NCBI RefSeq assembly: GCF_013415845.1
Contig: NZ_CP058907.1
Span: forward strand, 868,001 to 932,000
DNA from: Rhodopseudomonas palustris
GTDB lineage: Bacteria; Pseudomonadota; Alphaproteobacteria; Rhizobiales; Xanthobacteraceae
Direction of reading: 5' to 3'
Length of the DNA: 64,000 nt
The notes below the pieces were generated by a model. That model was not told the DNA's origin. It searched no databases and saw only the letters and a program-made list of their open reading frames with translations. Position 1 is the first letter of the stretch. Each line of letters begins with the position of its first letter. Positions 46,670-55,804 of the stretch are shown piece by piece. Position numbers and translations under genes: made by a program.

Positions 46670-47059
46670 GAGCGGATTGACCAGGCTCCCACCGTCTTCC
46701 AAAGCGCACTACGCGGCATTGCGTGTCGCTGCCCGCGCTGTGGCGAAGGACGGCTGTATACCGGCTTCCTGACGTTGGCGCCGCGCTGCGAGGTTTGCGG
46801 TCTCGATTTCAGCTTCATCGATGTCGGCGACGGTGCGGCGGTGTTCACGATCCTGATCGGCGGCGCCATCGTGGTGCTATGCGCGCTGATCGTCGAGGTG
46901 AAGTATCAGCCGCCGTTCTGGCTGCATGCGGCGCTCTGGCTGCCGCTGGTGCTGGTCACCACGTTGCTACCGCTACGCTCGATCAAGGCACTGTTGATCG
47001 CGCTGCAGTTCCACCATAAGGCGCAGGAGGGCCGCCTCGTCGGCCGCGAGCCGCAATGA
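46664..47059 (+). CDS. DUF983 domain-containing membrane protein
   Basis: A 131-residue protein with a zinc-ribbon-like N-terminus (CRCPRCGEGRLY and CEVCGLDF) and two hydrophobic helices (AVFTILIGGAIVVLCALIV and HAALWLPLVLVTTLLPL). DUF983 genes regularly sit between coxC and SURF1 in alphaproteobacteria, which suggests a part in oxidase assembly; the function is not established. The ATG at 46664 belongs to the end of a palindromic repeat, and no ribosome-binding site independent of that repeat is visible. It overlaps the SURF1 start by four bases. Confidence 0.88.
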   Translation: MTERIDQAPTVFQSALRGIACRCPRCGEGRLYTGFLTLAPRCEVCGLDFSFIDVGDGAAVFTILIGGAIVVLCALIVEVKYQPPFWLHAALWLPLVLVTTLLPLRSIKALLIALQFHHKAQEGRLVGREPQ

Positions 47060-47859
47060 ATTCAGCGGCCGCGCGCCGGCGCAGCATCGCCGGGATGAGC
47101 CTGATCGTGCTGACGATGGTGGCGGTCCTGCTGGCGCTGGGGATCTGGCAGTTGCAGCGGCGCGACGACAAGCATCGGCTGATCGCGGCGCTCAGTGAAC
47201 GGTTGGCGGCCGAGCCGGTGGCGCTGCCCGCCGCGCGCGACTGGTCGGCGCTCGACCCGGTTCACGACGAATTTCGCCGCGTCCGCTTCACCGCGACCTA
47301 TCTGAAGCAGCCGGATGTGATGGTGTATTCGTCCGGTTCGGCGGTGCGCGACGACGTCGTCGGCCCGGGTACCTGGGCGTTTCTTCCGGCGCAGTTGCCC
47401 GATGGTCGCATCGTGGTAATCAACGCTGGCTTCGTGCCCAACACCATGCAGGAGCGCGGCGCCGAGGATCGCGCGGTGCAGCCGCTACTGAGCGGGGAGG
47501 CCGCGACGGTGACCGGCTACTTGCGGTTTCCCGAACAGCCCGGCCTGTTCGCGCCGGCCCCAAATCTCGACAAGCGACTGTGGTTCACCCGCGACGTGCC
47601 GGCGATGGCCGCCGCGCTCGGTTGGTATAAGCCGGCCGAAATCGCGCCATTCTACGTCGACCTGGAAGCACCGATGCCGGCCGGCGGTGTGCCGAAGCCG
47701 GGGCCGCTCGGCGTGCATCTGCGCGACAACCACCTGCAATATGCCATCACCTGGTTCGGGCTGGCCGCCGCAGTGCTGACCACCTTCGTGTTCTGGTTGC
47801 GTGGTCAGGCATGGCAGGCGGCAGCGCCGCCGACGAAGGCGTCGCGCCGGATCGCCTGA
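47056..47859 (+). CDS. SURF1 family cytochrome oxidase biogenesis protein
   Basis: Helps insert heme A into CoxA. 267 residues with the SURF1 topology: an N-terminal helix (SLIVLTMVAVLLALGIWQLQ followed by RRDDKH), a periplasmic domain with the usual WAFLPAQLPDGRIVVINAGF and PFYVDLEA, and a C-terminal helix (HLQYAITWFGLAAAVLTTFV). The start overlaps the DUF983 stop (ATGA). Last recognised oxidase-assembly gene of the cluster. Confidence 0.95.
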   Translation: MNSAAARRRSIAGMSLIVLTMVAVLLALGIWQLQRRDDKHRLIAALSERLAAEPVALPAARDWSALDPVHDEFRRVRFTATYLKQPDVMVYSSGSAVRDDVVGPGTWAFLPAQLPDGRIVVINAGFVPNTMQERGAEDRAVQPLLSGEAATVTGYLRFPEQPGLFAPAPNLDKRLWFTRDVPAMAAALGWYKPAEIAPFYVDLEAPMPAGGVPKPGPLGVHLRDNHLQYAITWFGLAAAVLTTFVFWLRGQAWQAAAPPTKASRRIA

Positions 47860-48005
47860 AACATCGACGTGGCGCATCCGCCACAGGGAGCGATTTCCCC
47901 TGCGCGTCAAACTCCTTTATGGTGAGCCCGATTTCACCCGCGCGTGAGACTGAACTCGATCAATATCAAAGGCTTGGGCGTTCGGCCGGGCCTTTGGAGG
48001 CACCC

Positions 48006-49424
48006 TTGACGACCTATGTTTCGACCCGGGGCGATGCCCCGCGCCTCGGCTTTTGCGACGTGATGCTGACCGGGCTTGCCCGTGACGGCGGACTGTATAT
48101 TCCCGAAGTCTGGCCGCAGCTCACTCCCGACACCATCACCAGCCTGTTCGGCCGGCCGTATTGGGAGGTCGCCGTCGAGGTGATCCGGCCGTTCGTGGCC
48201 GGCGAGATTTCCGATGCCGAGCTCGGCCGCATGGCGAGCGATGCCTATGCCACTTTCCGGCACCCGGCGGTGGTGCCGCTGCGCCAGACCGGCTCGAGCC
48301 AGTTCGTGCTCGAGCTGTTCCATGGCCCGACGCTGGCGTTCAAGGACGTCGCGATGCAGCTGCTGTCGCGGCTGATGGATCACGTGCTGGAGAAGCGCAA
48401 GCAGCGCACCACGATCGTGGTGGCGACTTCCGGCGACACCGGCGGCGCCGCGGTCGAAGCCTTCGCCAACCTGAACAATGTCGACCTCGTCGTGCTGTTT
48501 CCGCACGGCCGGATCTCCGACGTGCAGCGGATGATGATGACCACGTCGGGCGCTCCGAACGTGCATCCGCTGGCGATCGAGGGCCACTTCGACGACTGCC
48601 AGGCGATCGTGAAGGGGCTGTTCAATCATCATAAGTTCCGCGACCAGGTGGCGCTGTCCGGCGTCAACTCAATCAACTGGGCGCGGATCGTGGCGCAGGT
48701 GGTGTATTACTTCACCAGCGCGGTCGCGCTCGGCGCGCCGAATCGCGTGGTCGATTTCACCGTGCCGACCGGCAATTTCGGCGACATCTTCGCCGGTTAC
48801 GTCGCCAAGAAGATGGGCCTGCCGGTGCGCCGGCTGAAGATCGCTGCCAACGTCAACGACATCCTGGCGCGTACGCTGAAGACCGGCATCTACGAAGTGC
48901 GCGAGGTTCACGCCACCACCTCGCCGTCGATGGACATCCAGGTGTCGTCGAATTTCGAGCGACTGCTGTTCGAGGCCTCCGGACGCGATGCCTCGCTGAT
49001 CCGGTCGCTGATGGGCTCGCTGGCTCAGTCCGGCCGCTTCGTGCTGCCGGATGCGGTGCTCGCCGCGGTGCGCGAGGAGTTCGACGCCGGCCGCGCCGAC
49101 GAGGCGGAAACCGAATCGGCGATCCGTGCCGCCTGGCGCGAGGCGGGCGACCTGATCGATCCGCACACCGCGGTCGCGCTGGCGGTCGCCGATCGCGACA
49201 CCACCGATTCGAGCGTGCCGAACATCGTGCTGTCGACGGCCCATGCGGCCAAGTTCCCGGACGCCGTCGAAGCCGCCTGCGGCATCCGGCCCGGGCTGCC
49301 TGCCTGGCTCGACGGGCTGATGAGCAAAACCGAATCGATCAAGATCATGCCGCGTGATCAGGTGGCGATCGAACGTCATGTGCTGGCGGTGAGCCGCGCC
49401 GCCAAGCAAGGAGCCGCCGGATGA
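48006..49424 (+). CDS. thrC: Threonine synthase
   Basis: PLP enzyme making threonine from O-phosphohomoserine. 472 residues of the bacterial ThrC type: TTYVSTRGDAPRLGFCDVML at the start, FHGPTLAFKDVAMQLL with the PLP lysine, VATSGDTGGAAVEAF, and TVPTGNFGDIFAGYVAKKMG. A TTG start at 48006 is chosen because GGAGG lies five bases upstream and relatives begin at this point; the frame is open to 47811. The start of the peptidase gene overlaps its stop by four bases. Confidence 0.96.
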   Translation: MTTYVSTRGDAPRLGFCDVMLTGLARDGGLYIPEVWPQLTPDTITSLFGRPYWEVAVEVIRPFVAGEISDAELGRMASDAYATFRHPAVVPLRQTGSSQFVLELFHGPTLAFKDVAMQLLSRLMDHVLEKRKQRTTIVVATSGDTGGAAVEAFANLNNVDLVVLFPHGRISDVQRMMMTTSGAPNVHPLAIEGHFDDCQAIVKGLFNHHKFRDQVALSGVNSINWARIVAQVVYYFTSAVALGAPNRVVDFTVPTGNFGDIFAGYVAKKMGLPVRRLKIAANVNDILARTLKTGIYEVREVHATTSPSMDIQVSSNFERLLFEASGRDASLIRSLMGSLAQSGRFVLPDAVLAAVREEFDAGRADEAETESAIRAAWREAGDLIDPHTAVALAVADRDTTDSSVPNIVLSTAHAAKFPDAVEAACGIRPGLPAWLDGLMSKTESIKIMPRDQVAIERHVLAVSRAAKQGAAG

Positions 49425-50710
49425 GCGTGGAAGTCAGCAAGCTGCCCTCCGGCCTCACCGTCGTCACCGACACCATGCCGCATCTCGAAACCGCGGCGCT
49501 CGGCGTCTGGACCGGCGTTGGCGGTCGCGACGAGAAGCCGGACGAGCACGGTATTTCGCATCTTCTCGAACACATGGCGTTCAAGGGCACCACGCGCCGC
49601 ACCTCGCGCGAGATCGCCGAGGAGATCGAGGCGGTGGGCGGCGATCTCAACGCCGGCACGTCGACCGAGACCACGGCGTATTACGCGCGGGTGATGAAGG
49701 CCGATGTGCCGCTGGCGCTCGACGTGCTGAGCGACATCCTGGCCAATCCGTCGTTCGAGGCCGAAGAGCTCGAGCGCGAGAAGAGCGTGATCGTTCAGGA
49801 GATCGGTGCCGCGCAGGACACCCCCGACGACGTCGTGTTCGAATATCTCAACGAGCTTTGCTATCCGGAGCAGCCGATCGGCCGCTCGCTGCTCGGCACC
49901 GCCAAGACGCTGAAGAGCTTCAGCCGCGAAAAGCTGCAGTCGTATCTGTCGACGCATTATCGTGGGCCCGACATGGTGGTGGCGGCGGCGGGCGCGGTCG
50001 ATCACGCCCGCATCGTCGAGGAGGTGTCGCATCGCTTCGCCAGTTTCGATGCCAGCCCGGCGCCCAAGCCGCAGCCGGCGATGTTCGGCGCCGGCGGTGC
50101 GCGCGTGGTGCATCGCGACCTCGAACAGGCGCATCTGACGCTGGCGCTGGAGGGGCTGCCGCAGTCCGCTCCGTCGCTGTTCAGCCTGCAGGTGTTCACC
50201 AACATCCTCGGCGGCGGAATGTCGTCGCGGCTGTTTCAGGAGGTGCGGGAGAAGCGCGGGCTGTGCTACTCGATCTACACCTTCCATGCGCCCTACAGCG
50301 ACACTGGGTTCTTCGGTCTCTATACCGGCACCGATCCGGCCGATGCGCCGGAGATGATGGAAGTGATCGTCGATGTCATCAACGATGCGGTCGACACCCT
50401 GACCGACGCCGAGATCTCCCGGGCCAAGGCTCAGATGAAGGCAGGCCTGCTGATGGCGTTGGAAAGCTGTTCGTCGCGTGCCGAGCAGCTCGCGCGGCAC
50501 ATCCTGGCCTACGGCCGGCCGTTGCCGGTCGACGAGCTGGTCGGGCGAATCGATGCCGTCACTATCGATACCGCGCGGGAAGCAGGGCGCACGCTGCTGG
50601 CGCGCAGCCGGCCGGCCGTGGTGGCGCTCGGCAGCGGCCGCGGTCTCGACAGAGCTGTCAGCTTTGCTGAAGGCTTGACACAATCCAAGGCCAAGACGTC
50701 CTATCATTGA
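49421..50710 (+). CDS. M16 family zinc peptidase (mitochondrial processing peptidase-like)
   Basis: A 429-residue pitrilysin-family peptidase with the inverted zinc motif HLLEH (His47, Glu50, His51) in GISHLLEHMAFKGT and the downstream glutamate in LEREKSVIVQEI. The C-terminal half is the inactive homologous domain (LGGGMSSRLFQEVREKRGLC). Alphaproteobacterial members are the closest bacterial relatives of the mitochondrial MPP beta subunit. It is translationally coupled to thrC, a frequent order in rhizobia. The substrate is unknown. Confidence 0.95.
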   Translation: MSVEVSKLPSGLTVVTDTMPHLETAALGVWTGVGGRDEKPDEHGISHLLEHMAFKGTTRRTSREIAEEIEAVGGDLNAGTSTETTAYYARVMKADVPLALDVLSDILANPSFEAEELEREKSVIVQEIGAAQDTPDDVVFEYLNELCYPEQPIGRSLLGTAKTLKSFSREKLQSYLSTHYRGPDMVVAAAGAVDHARIVEEVSHRFASFDASPAPKPQPAMFGAGGARVVHRDLEQAHLTLALEGLPQSAPSLFSLQVFTNILGGGMSSRLFQEVREKRGLCYSIYTFHAPYSDTGFFGLYTGTDPADAPEMMEVIVDVINDAVDTLTDAEISRAKAQMKAGLLMALESCSSRAEQLARHILAYGRPLPVDELVGRIDAVTIDTAREAGRTLLARSRPAVVALGSGRGLDRAVSFAEGLTQSKAKTSYH

Positions 50711-50771
50711 GCTGACGCCGCGGGTCGCGGCGTTCGAGGCCCGCCGACTCTGCGGGTCGGGAGTGCCGTCC

Positions 50772-51359
50772 ATGGCGCTGTTTCGTATGCCATCCGTCGG
50801 GCCCGCTGCGCTGGCGCCGCGCGGCAATGGGCTGTTGCTGCGCGCGCCGCAGATGGCGGACTTTCCGCAATGGGCCGAGCTGCGTGAATACAGCCGGGCC
50901 TATCTGACGCCGTGGGAGCCGATCTGGCCGTCCGACGACCTGACCCGCTCCGGCTTTCGCCGCCGGCTGCGCCGCTATTCTGAAGATGTCGCCTCCGACC
51001 GGTCCTACCCGTTCCTGGTGTTTCGCGAGCACGACAACCAGCTGGTCGGCGGGGTGACCCTCGCCAATGTCCGCCGCGGCATCGTCCAGGCCGGCACCAT
51101 CGGCTATTGGATCGGCCAGCCGTTCGCCCATCAGGGCTATATGACGGCGGCGCTCCGCGTGCTGCTGCCGACGCTGTTCGGCGAACTCAATCTGCACCGC
51201 GTCGAAGCGGCCTGCATCCCGACCAATGCGCCATCGATCCGGGTGCTGGAGAAGTGCGGCTTCACCCGCGAGGGGTTGGCCCGGCGGTATCTCTGCATCA
51301 ACGGGGTCTGGCAGGATCACCTACTGTTCGGGTTGCTGCACGACGATTTCCGCGGTTGA
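50772..51359 (+). CDS. GNAT family N-acetyltransferase (RimJ-like)
   Basis: A 195-residue acetyltransferase with the RimJ/RimL pattern: LLRAPQMADFPQWAELREYS, WEPIWPSDDLTR, TIGYWIGQPFAHQGYMTAAL (acetyl-CoA site) and HRVEAACIPTNAPSIRVLEK with CGFTREG. RimJ acetylates the N-terminus of ribosomal protein S5, but this family also includes other protein acetylases. GGGAG lies eight bases before the ATG at 50772; a GTG at 50763 is an alternative. It follows the peptidase gene in the same direction. Confidence 0.92.
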   Translation: MALFRMPSVGPAALAPRGNGLLLRAPQMADFPQWAELREYSRAYLTPWEPIWPSDDLTRSGFRRRLRRYSEDVASDRSYPFLVFREHDNQLVGGVTLANVRRGIVQAGTIGYWIGQPFAHQGYMTAALRVLLPTLFGELNLHRVEAACIPTNAPSIRVLEKCGFTREGLARRYLCINGVWQDHLLFGLLHDDFRG

Positions 51360-51456
51360 TTCGGCCGGTCCGGGAGCACCTGCCGCCTTTGGTTCGCCGG
51401 CATTGCTTTGCTATAACCCCGCCGGTCGAAACGAATTGGACAGCCGGGTAGGGTGA

Positions 51457-52110
51457 ATGGCTCAGGAGATTGAACGGGTGTCGTCGCGGCACCGGATCGG
51501 ACGCGCGGCGCGCGCCACTGTCGCGGTGGCGATCTGCGGCAGTGTGCTTGCGGCGACGCCGGCGTGGTCGCAATCGATCACCGATCGTTTCAAGAGCTTG
51601 TTTGGCAGCTCCGAGAAGGATCAGGCGCCGACCGTGTCTAACGGTCCGCCGGTCGAGAGCCAGCTGACCTGTCCGTCGGTGACGGTACGCTCCGGCGCCT
51701 CGACCTACGCGGTCGGCCTGCCGGGCAAAGAGGCCAGCGGCTCTGATCTGCGCTATCAGGCGGTGATCAGCCGCACCGCCCGCGAATGCAATCTGAACAC
51801 CGGCGTCATCACCGCCAAGATCGGCGTCCAGGGCCGGATCATCGCCGGCCCGGCCGGCGCGCCGACCTCGGTCGACGTGCCGCTGCGCGTCGCGGTGGTG
51901 CAGGAGGGCGTGTCGCCGAAGACGGTCTTCACCAAGGCCTATCGCACCAGCGTCTCGATGCAGCCGGATGGCAGCGTGCCGTTCAGCCTGGTGGCCGAAG
52001 ATGTCGCCTATCCGGCACCGTCGGTCTCGGACAACGATGCCTATGTGTTCTATGTCGGCTTCGATCCGCAGGCGTTGAAACCGGAGCCGAAGGCGCGCAA
52101 GCGGAAATAG
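51457..52110 (+). CDS. Conserved exported protein of unknown function
   Basis: A 217-residue protein with a signal peptide (basic RHRIGRAAR, hydrophobic TVAVAICGSVLAATPAWS, cut near AWSQ). The mature part has two cysteines (QLTCPSV, ARECNL) and beta-rich sequence ending in a lysine/arginine tail (KARKRK). It is probably periplasmic or outer-membrane-associated. The domain family is not recognised; relatives are expected only in rhizobia. It is followed by a strong bidirectional terminator. Confidence 0.82.
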   Translation: MAQEIERVSSRHRIGRAARATVAVAICGSVLAATPAWSQSITDRFKSLFGSSEKDQAPTVSNGPPVESQLTCPSVTVRSGASTYAVGLPGKEASGSDLRYQAVISRTARECNLNTGVITAKIGVQGRIIAGPAGAPTSVDVPLRVAVVQEGVSPKTVFTKAYRTSVSMQPDGSVPFSLVAEDVAYPAPSVSDNDAYVFYVGFDPQALKPEPKARKRK

Positions 52111-52189
52111 CCTGACGTTGATGGGATCGGTGCAACGCCGGTCCCGCCAGTACCCGGGGCGGCAGCACCTCACGCGGTAAACAAAACAA

Positions 52190-52222
52190 AAAGGCCGGCG
52201 CGATTGTTTCGCGCCGGCCTTT
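52190..52222. terminator. Bidirectional rho-independent terminator
   Basis: Perfect 13-base arms AAAGGCCGGCGCG (52190-52202) and CGCGCCGGCCTTT (52210-52222) around ATTGTTT, with an A-rich flank on the left and a T-containing flank on the right. It lies between the convergent exported-protein gene and atpF. Confidence 0.9.
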
Positions 52223-52242
52223 GATTTGTAACAGGCGTCAGC

Positions 52243-52734
52243 TCAGTTGAGCTTGCCGCGGACTTCCTGGATGCCCTTGCTGAGCAGCTCGTCGGCCAAG
52301 TTGCCCTTGACCGATTCCGACAAGATCCGCGAGGCCGCCGCCACCGCAGCTTCCGCAGCCGCCGCGCGAACGTCGGCGAGCGCCTGGGCTTCGGCCAGGG
52401 CGATCTTGCTCTCCGCGGTCTTGGTGCGGCGAGCGACGAAGTCTTCCAGCTTGGCCTTGGCTTCCGCCGCGATCCGTTCGGCATCGGCCTTGGCGCTGTC
52501 GACGATCGCCTGCGCTTCGCGTTCGGCCGAGGCGCGGCGCGCCCGGTAGTCGGCGAGCAACTTGGCGGCCTCGTCCTTCAGCTTGCGCGCTTCGTCGAGC
52601 TCCGCCTTGATCCGGTCGCGACGCTTGTCCAGCGCCTGCAGCACGGTGCGGTGAACGCCCAGATAGGCGAACACGCCGAGCAGAATGACGAACGCAATAG
52701 CGACCCAGGTTTCTGCTTCTCCGAAGATTGCCAT
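52243..52734 (-). CDS. atpF: ATP synthase F0 subunit b
   Basis: Peripheral-stalk subunit holding F1 against rotation. 163 residues: one N-terminal membrane helix ([20 protein letters not shown]), then a long charged alpha-helix ([20 protein letters not shown] onward). It lies five bases after the b' gene. In photosynthetic and related bacteria b and b' form a heterodimer; this shorter one with the [10 protein letters not shown] start corresponds to b. Last gene of the F0 operon. Confidence 0.94.
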   Translation of the reverse strand: MAIFGEAETWVAIAFVILLGVFAYLGVHRTVLQALDKRRDRIKAELDEARKLKDEAAKLLADYRARRASAEREAQAIVDSAKADAERIAAEAKAKLEDFVARRTKTAESKIALAEAQALADVRAAAAEAAVAAASRILSESVKGNLADELLSKGIQEVRGKLN

Positions 52735-52739
52735 CAGCC

Positions 52740-53297
52740 TCAGCCCTTCAACGAAGCGTCAACCGCGCTGTCCACCGCCTTGCTGTCCGGCGTGACGCCG
52801 GCGAGCTGCTGGACAATCGCCGAGGCGGCGTCCGAAGCGATGTTGCGCACGTTACCCATCGCGGCAGTCCGAGTCGTTGCGATGGTTTTCTCGGCGTCGG
52901 CGAGCTTCGCCGCGAGCCGCTGTTCCAGCGTCTTGCGCTCGGCTTCCGCCTGCGCATTGAGCTTTTCACGGGTTTCCGCGCCGATCGCCTGAGCCCGGGC
53001 ACGGGCGTCGGCGAGTTCGGCCTCATAGGCTTTCAGCGCGTCGTCCGCTTCGCCCTTCAGCTTCTGAGCCGCCGCCAGATCGCCGTCGATGGTCTTCTGC
53101 CGCTCTTCGATCACACCGCCGACTCGCGGCAGTGCGATCTTGGAAACGATCAGGTAGAGCGCAACGAATGCGATCGCCAGCGACACCAGTTGCGAGGCAA
53201 AGGTTTCCTGCTGGAAGGGCGGGAACGGCGCCTTGTGGCCTCCGCCCGCTTCCGTGTGGGCAGTGGTGCCCTTGGCGTCGCCATGACCTTGAGCCAC
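52740..53297 (-). CDS. atpF2: ATP synthase F0 subunit b'
   Basis: Second peripheral-stalk subunit. 185 residues: a soluble N-terminal extension ([20 protein letters not shown]), a membrane helix ([20 protein letters not shown]), [20 protein letters not shown] and a long coiled-coil tail. The extension and the [10 protein letters not shown] motif identify the b' type. Between atpE and atpF in the operon. The symbol atpG is also used for b' in this group and should not be confused with the gamma subunit. Confidence 0.94.
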   Translation of the reverse strand: MAQGHGDAKGTTAHTEAGGGHKAPFPPFQQETFASQLVSLAIAFVALYLIVSKIALPRVGGVIEERQKTIDGDLAAAQKLKGEADDALKAYEAELADARARAQAIGAETREKLNAQAEAERKTLEQRLAAKLADAEKTIATTRTAAMGNVRNIASDAASAIVQQLAGVTPDSKAVDSAVDASLKG

Positions 53298-53354
53298 GGG
53301 CTTCTCCTGTTCGGCCGGTCGCGACCCCGGAAGGTCAGGACCGGATTTTGGATC

Positions 53355-53582
53355 TTAGAGGGCGAACAGCAGCAGCAGCGCGATCAGCAGCGAGAAGATG
53401 CCGAGCGCTTCGGTCACCGCGAAGCCGAAAATCAGGTTGCCGAACTGGCCCTGGGCGGCCGAGGGGTTGCGCACCGCAGCGGCGAGGTAGTTGCCGAAGA
53501 TGATGCCCACGCCAGCGCCGGCGCCGCCCATGCCAATGCAGGCAATACCAGCGCCAATGTACTTCGCGGCAATCGGATCCAT
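53355..53582 (-). CDS. atpE: ATP synthase F0 subunit c
   Basis: Proteolipid that forms the rotating proton ring. 75 residues as two transmembrane helices joined by the polar loop VRNPSAAQ. The first helix is glycine-rich ([15 protein letters not shown]); the second has the proton-binding glutamate in [13 protein letters not shown], i.e. a Glu rather than the Asp of E. coli, as usual in alphaproteobacteria. Confidence 0.97.
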   Translation of the reverse strand: MDPIAAKYIGAGIACIGMGGAGAGVGIIFGNYLAAAVRNPSAAQGQFGNLIFGFAVTEALGIFSLLIALLLLFAL

Positions 53583-53630
53583 GTAACGAACTCCTGTTGG
53601 GGTTGGGTGTAGTCGTTTGCGAGTGGGTCT

Positions 53631-54377
53631 TTAGTGGCCCGGATGAATTGCATCGTTGAGATAGATGCAAGTCAAAATGGCGAACACATAAGCCTGCAGG
53701 AACGCGACCAGCAGCTCCAGCGCGGTCAGCGCGATGGTCAGGCCGAGCGGCAGCACGGCGCCGAACCAGCCGACGACGCCCAGTGCGCCGAGCATCGCCA
53801 CGAAGCTCGCGAACACCTTCAGCGCGATGTGGCCCGCCAGCATGTTGGCGAACAGACGCACCGAGTGCGAAACCGGCTTGAGGAAGAACGAGATCACTTC
53901 GATGAAGACGACCAGCGGCAGGATGTAGATCGGCACGCCGGAGGGCACGAACAGCTTGAAGAACTTCAGGCCGTTCTTGGAAAACCCGTAGATCAGCACC
54001 GTGAAGAACACCAGCAGCGCCAGCGCGACGGTGACGATCAGGTGGCTCGACACCGTGAAGGTGTAGGGCACGATGCCGATCAGGTTCGACACCGCGATGA
54101 ACATGAACAGCGAGAACACCAGAGGGAAGAACTTCAGGCCTTCCTTGCCGGCCGTCGACCGTATCATGTTGGCGACGAATTCGTAGGACAGCTCTGCGAT
54201 CGACTGGAGCCTGCCCGGCACCAATTGGCGGCCCGGAACCAGCATCAGGATGGCGATCAGCGCCACCGTGCCGAACATGTAGGCCGACGAGTTGGTGAAC
54301 GCGATTTCTTGTCCGCCAACGTGACCGAGGGTGAAGAGCTTGGTGATCTGGAACTGATGGATCGGATCGGCGGCCAT
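53631..54377 (-). CDS. atpB: ATP synthase F0 subunit a
   Basis: Stator subunit with the proton half-channels next to the c-ring. 248 residues, about five to six helices; the essential arginine is in [17 protein letters not shown], and [20 protein letters not shown] closes the protein. [11 protein letters not shown] at the start is typical for the alphaproteobacterial form. Between atpI and atpE. Confidence 0.97.
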   Translation of the reverse strand: MAADPIHQFQITKLFTLGHVGGQEIAFTNSSAYMFGTVALIAILMLVPGRQLVPGRLQSIAELSYEFVANMIRSTAGKEGLKFFPLVFSLFMFIAVSNLIGIVPYTFTVSSHLIVTVALALLVFFTVLIYGFSKNGLKFFKLFVPSGVPIYILPLVVFIEVISFFLKPVSHSVRLFANMLAGHIALKVFASFVAMLGALGVVGWFGAVLPLGLTIALTALELLVAFLQAYVFAILTCIYLNDAIHPGH

Positions 54378-54446
54378 TCGTCTCTCAGTCTGTCGGTGTC
54401 GCGAGCTTGCGCGGGATTCGAACGATCGGTGCGCCTTGGATCCCGC

Positions 54447-54833
54447 TCAGAGTCGCTCGGACTGTTTCGCCATGACGCCCGCTGCCCGCATCACATTGAC
54501 CACACCGGCGATGAAGCCGATCAGCGCAAACGCGATGAGACCCCAGGGCGAGGTCGAAAACAAACGATCGATACCCCAGCCGAGAGCCGCTCCGCCGAGA
54601 ACGCCCGCAATCAACTCCGAAGAAAGCCGAAAACCGAGCGCCATCGCCGAAGCTTTGGCATGTCCGTTTTCACTTCCTGTTTCGGATTGATCCGTCTGGA
54701 GTGTCCGGTTCACCCGAGAATGGGCCAACCGTTGTTCCAGGCTTCCGAGCCGTGCGGAAAGCGCAGCCTCCTCAGGCGATCCGTCGCGTGGTTCATGCGC
54801 TCCTCGGCTGCTGTTGTGCGTGTCGTCCGCCAT
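54447..54833 (-). CDS. atpI: ATP synthase protein I (AtpI/F0F1 assembly)
   Basis: A 128-residue protein: a charged N-terminal region with a coiled coil (SARLGSLEQRLAHSR), then two transmembrane helices (SSELIAGVLGGAALGWGIDR and GLIAFALIGFIAGVVNVM). AtpI assists c-ring assembly or Mg2+ handling for the F0 part and is usually the first gene of the F0 operon. The start at 54833 (MADDTHNS) fits relatives; the open frame to 54932 runs through the promoter and is not used. Confidence 0.9.
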   Translation of the reverse strand: MADDTHNSSRGAHEPRDGSPEEAALSARLGSLEQRLAHSRVNRTLQTDQSETGSENGHAKASAMALGFRLSSELIAGVLGGAALGWGIDRLFSTSPWGLIAFALIGFIAGVVNVMRAAGVMAKQSERL

Positions 54834-54903
54834 GTCGTGGAGACCCGAACTAGCTACCGCTAACGATGAAATAACGCCCCAGAAACCCTTAAAAGCCGCG
54901 CGG

Positions 54904-54932
54904 ACCATACTGACCACCTGTTGGCAAGTCAA
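54904..54932 (-). promoter_or_regulatory. atpI: Sigma-70-type promoter of the F0 ATP synthase operon
   Basis: On the minus strand: -35 TTGACT (54932-54927), a 17-base spacer, and -10 TATGGT (54909-54904). Transcription would start near 54897, giving a leader of about 65 bases before atpI. This is one of the best hexamer pairs in the window. The rest of the 302-base gap up to 55135 shows no gene; it should also hold the promoter of the divergent isomerase gene. Confidence 0.7.
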
Positions 54933-55135
54933 GATTCGGTCGCAGCCGCTTACAGCGTTGTTTTGGCTGATTTTATTGAGGATTTGCGAGTCCGTGCGCT
55001 AACTTGTCCGCAGTGCATTTGCGGCGGTGCGCCATGATCCGGCTTGCATGGCCTGAATGGCTCTGATCCGATGCGATCGCTTCCGGCGATCCGTTCGCGG
55101 CGGTCCCGCGGAAAGCCATCTCTATCGGAGACCGT

Positions 55136-55759
55136 ATGTCGCGCCGGATCGACTACTACTTCTCGTTTCAATCGCCGTGGGCCTATATCGGCCACCAGCC
55201 GTTGCGCCGGCTGGTCGAGACTTACGATCTGCGACTCGCCTACAAGCCGGTATTGTTGACCGGGCTGTTTTCCGAGACCGGCGGTATGCCGCTGGCGAAG
55301 CGCCATCCGGCGCGGCAGCGCTATCGGCTGGTCGAGCTGCAGCGCTGGCGCGACAAGCGCGGGCTCGACTTCAAGTTGTGGCCGAAGCACTGGCCGTTCG
55401 ATGCGCGGCTCGCCGACGGCGTCGTGATCGCGGCGCTCGCCGCGGGACACGATCCCGAACCTTATCTGCAGCGTGCTTTTGCCGCGGTGTGGGAGCGCGA
55501 GCTCGATCTCGCTCAGCCGGCCGTGCTGATCGAGCTGGCCGATGCGGCCGGTCTGCCTGGCGAAAAGCTGGTCGCGCATGCCGGTTCGGACCAAATTCGC
55601 GCCGCTTATGAGCAGAACCGGCTGGATGCGATTGCCGCAGACGTGTTCGGTTCTCCCGCTTACGTGCTCGACGGGGAGGTGTTCTGGGGCCAGGACCGGA
55701 TCGAACTGCTCGAGGATGCGTTGAAATCCGGTCGCGCCCGGTACCGGCCGACGAACTGA
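55136..55759 (+). CDS. 2-hydroxychromene-2-carboxylate isomerase family protein
   Basis: A 207-residue thioredoxin-fold protein of the DsbA/GST-kappa superfamily: YYFSFQSPWAYIGHQPLRRL at the N-terminus with the catalytic serine position (Ser13), a helical insertion, then DVFGSPAYVLDGEVFWGQDR (cis-Pro region and closing helix). Family members isomerise hydroxychromene carboxylates in naphthalene breakdown using glutathione, but many are of unknown role; no aromatic-degradation genes are nearby. GGAGA precedes the ATG. Confidence 0.9.
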   Translation: MSRRIDYYFSFQSPWAYIGHQPLRRLVETYDLRLAYKPVLLTGLFSETGGMPLAKRHPARQRYRLVELQRWRDKRGLDFKLWPKHWPFDARLADGVVIAALAAGHDPEPYLQRAFAAVWERELDLAQPAVLIELADAAGLPGEKLVAHAGSDQIRAAYEQNRLDAIAADVFGSPAYVLDGEVFWGQDRIELLEDALKSGRARYRPTN

Positions 55760-55804
55760 GGCCCCATATAGGCGGGGTCTTGATCGGAAAGGCGGAGCAT
55801 CCCG

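Noticed and set aside
54834..54932. An N-terminal extension of AtpI starting at TTG 54932
   Set aside because: The extension coincides with the promoter hexamers, and the first family-like residues start at 54833.
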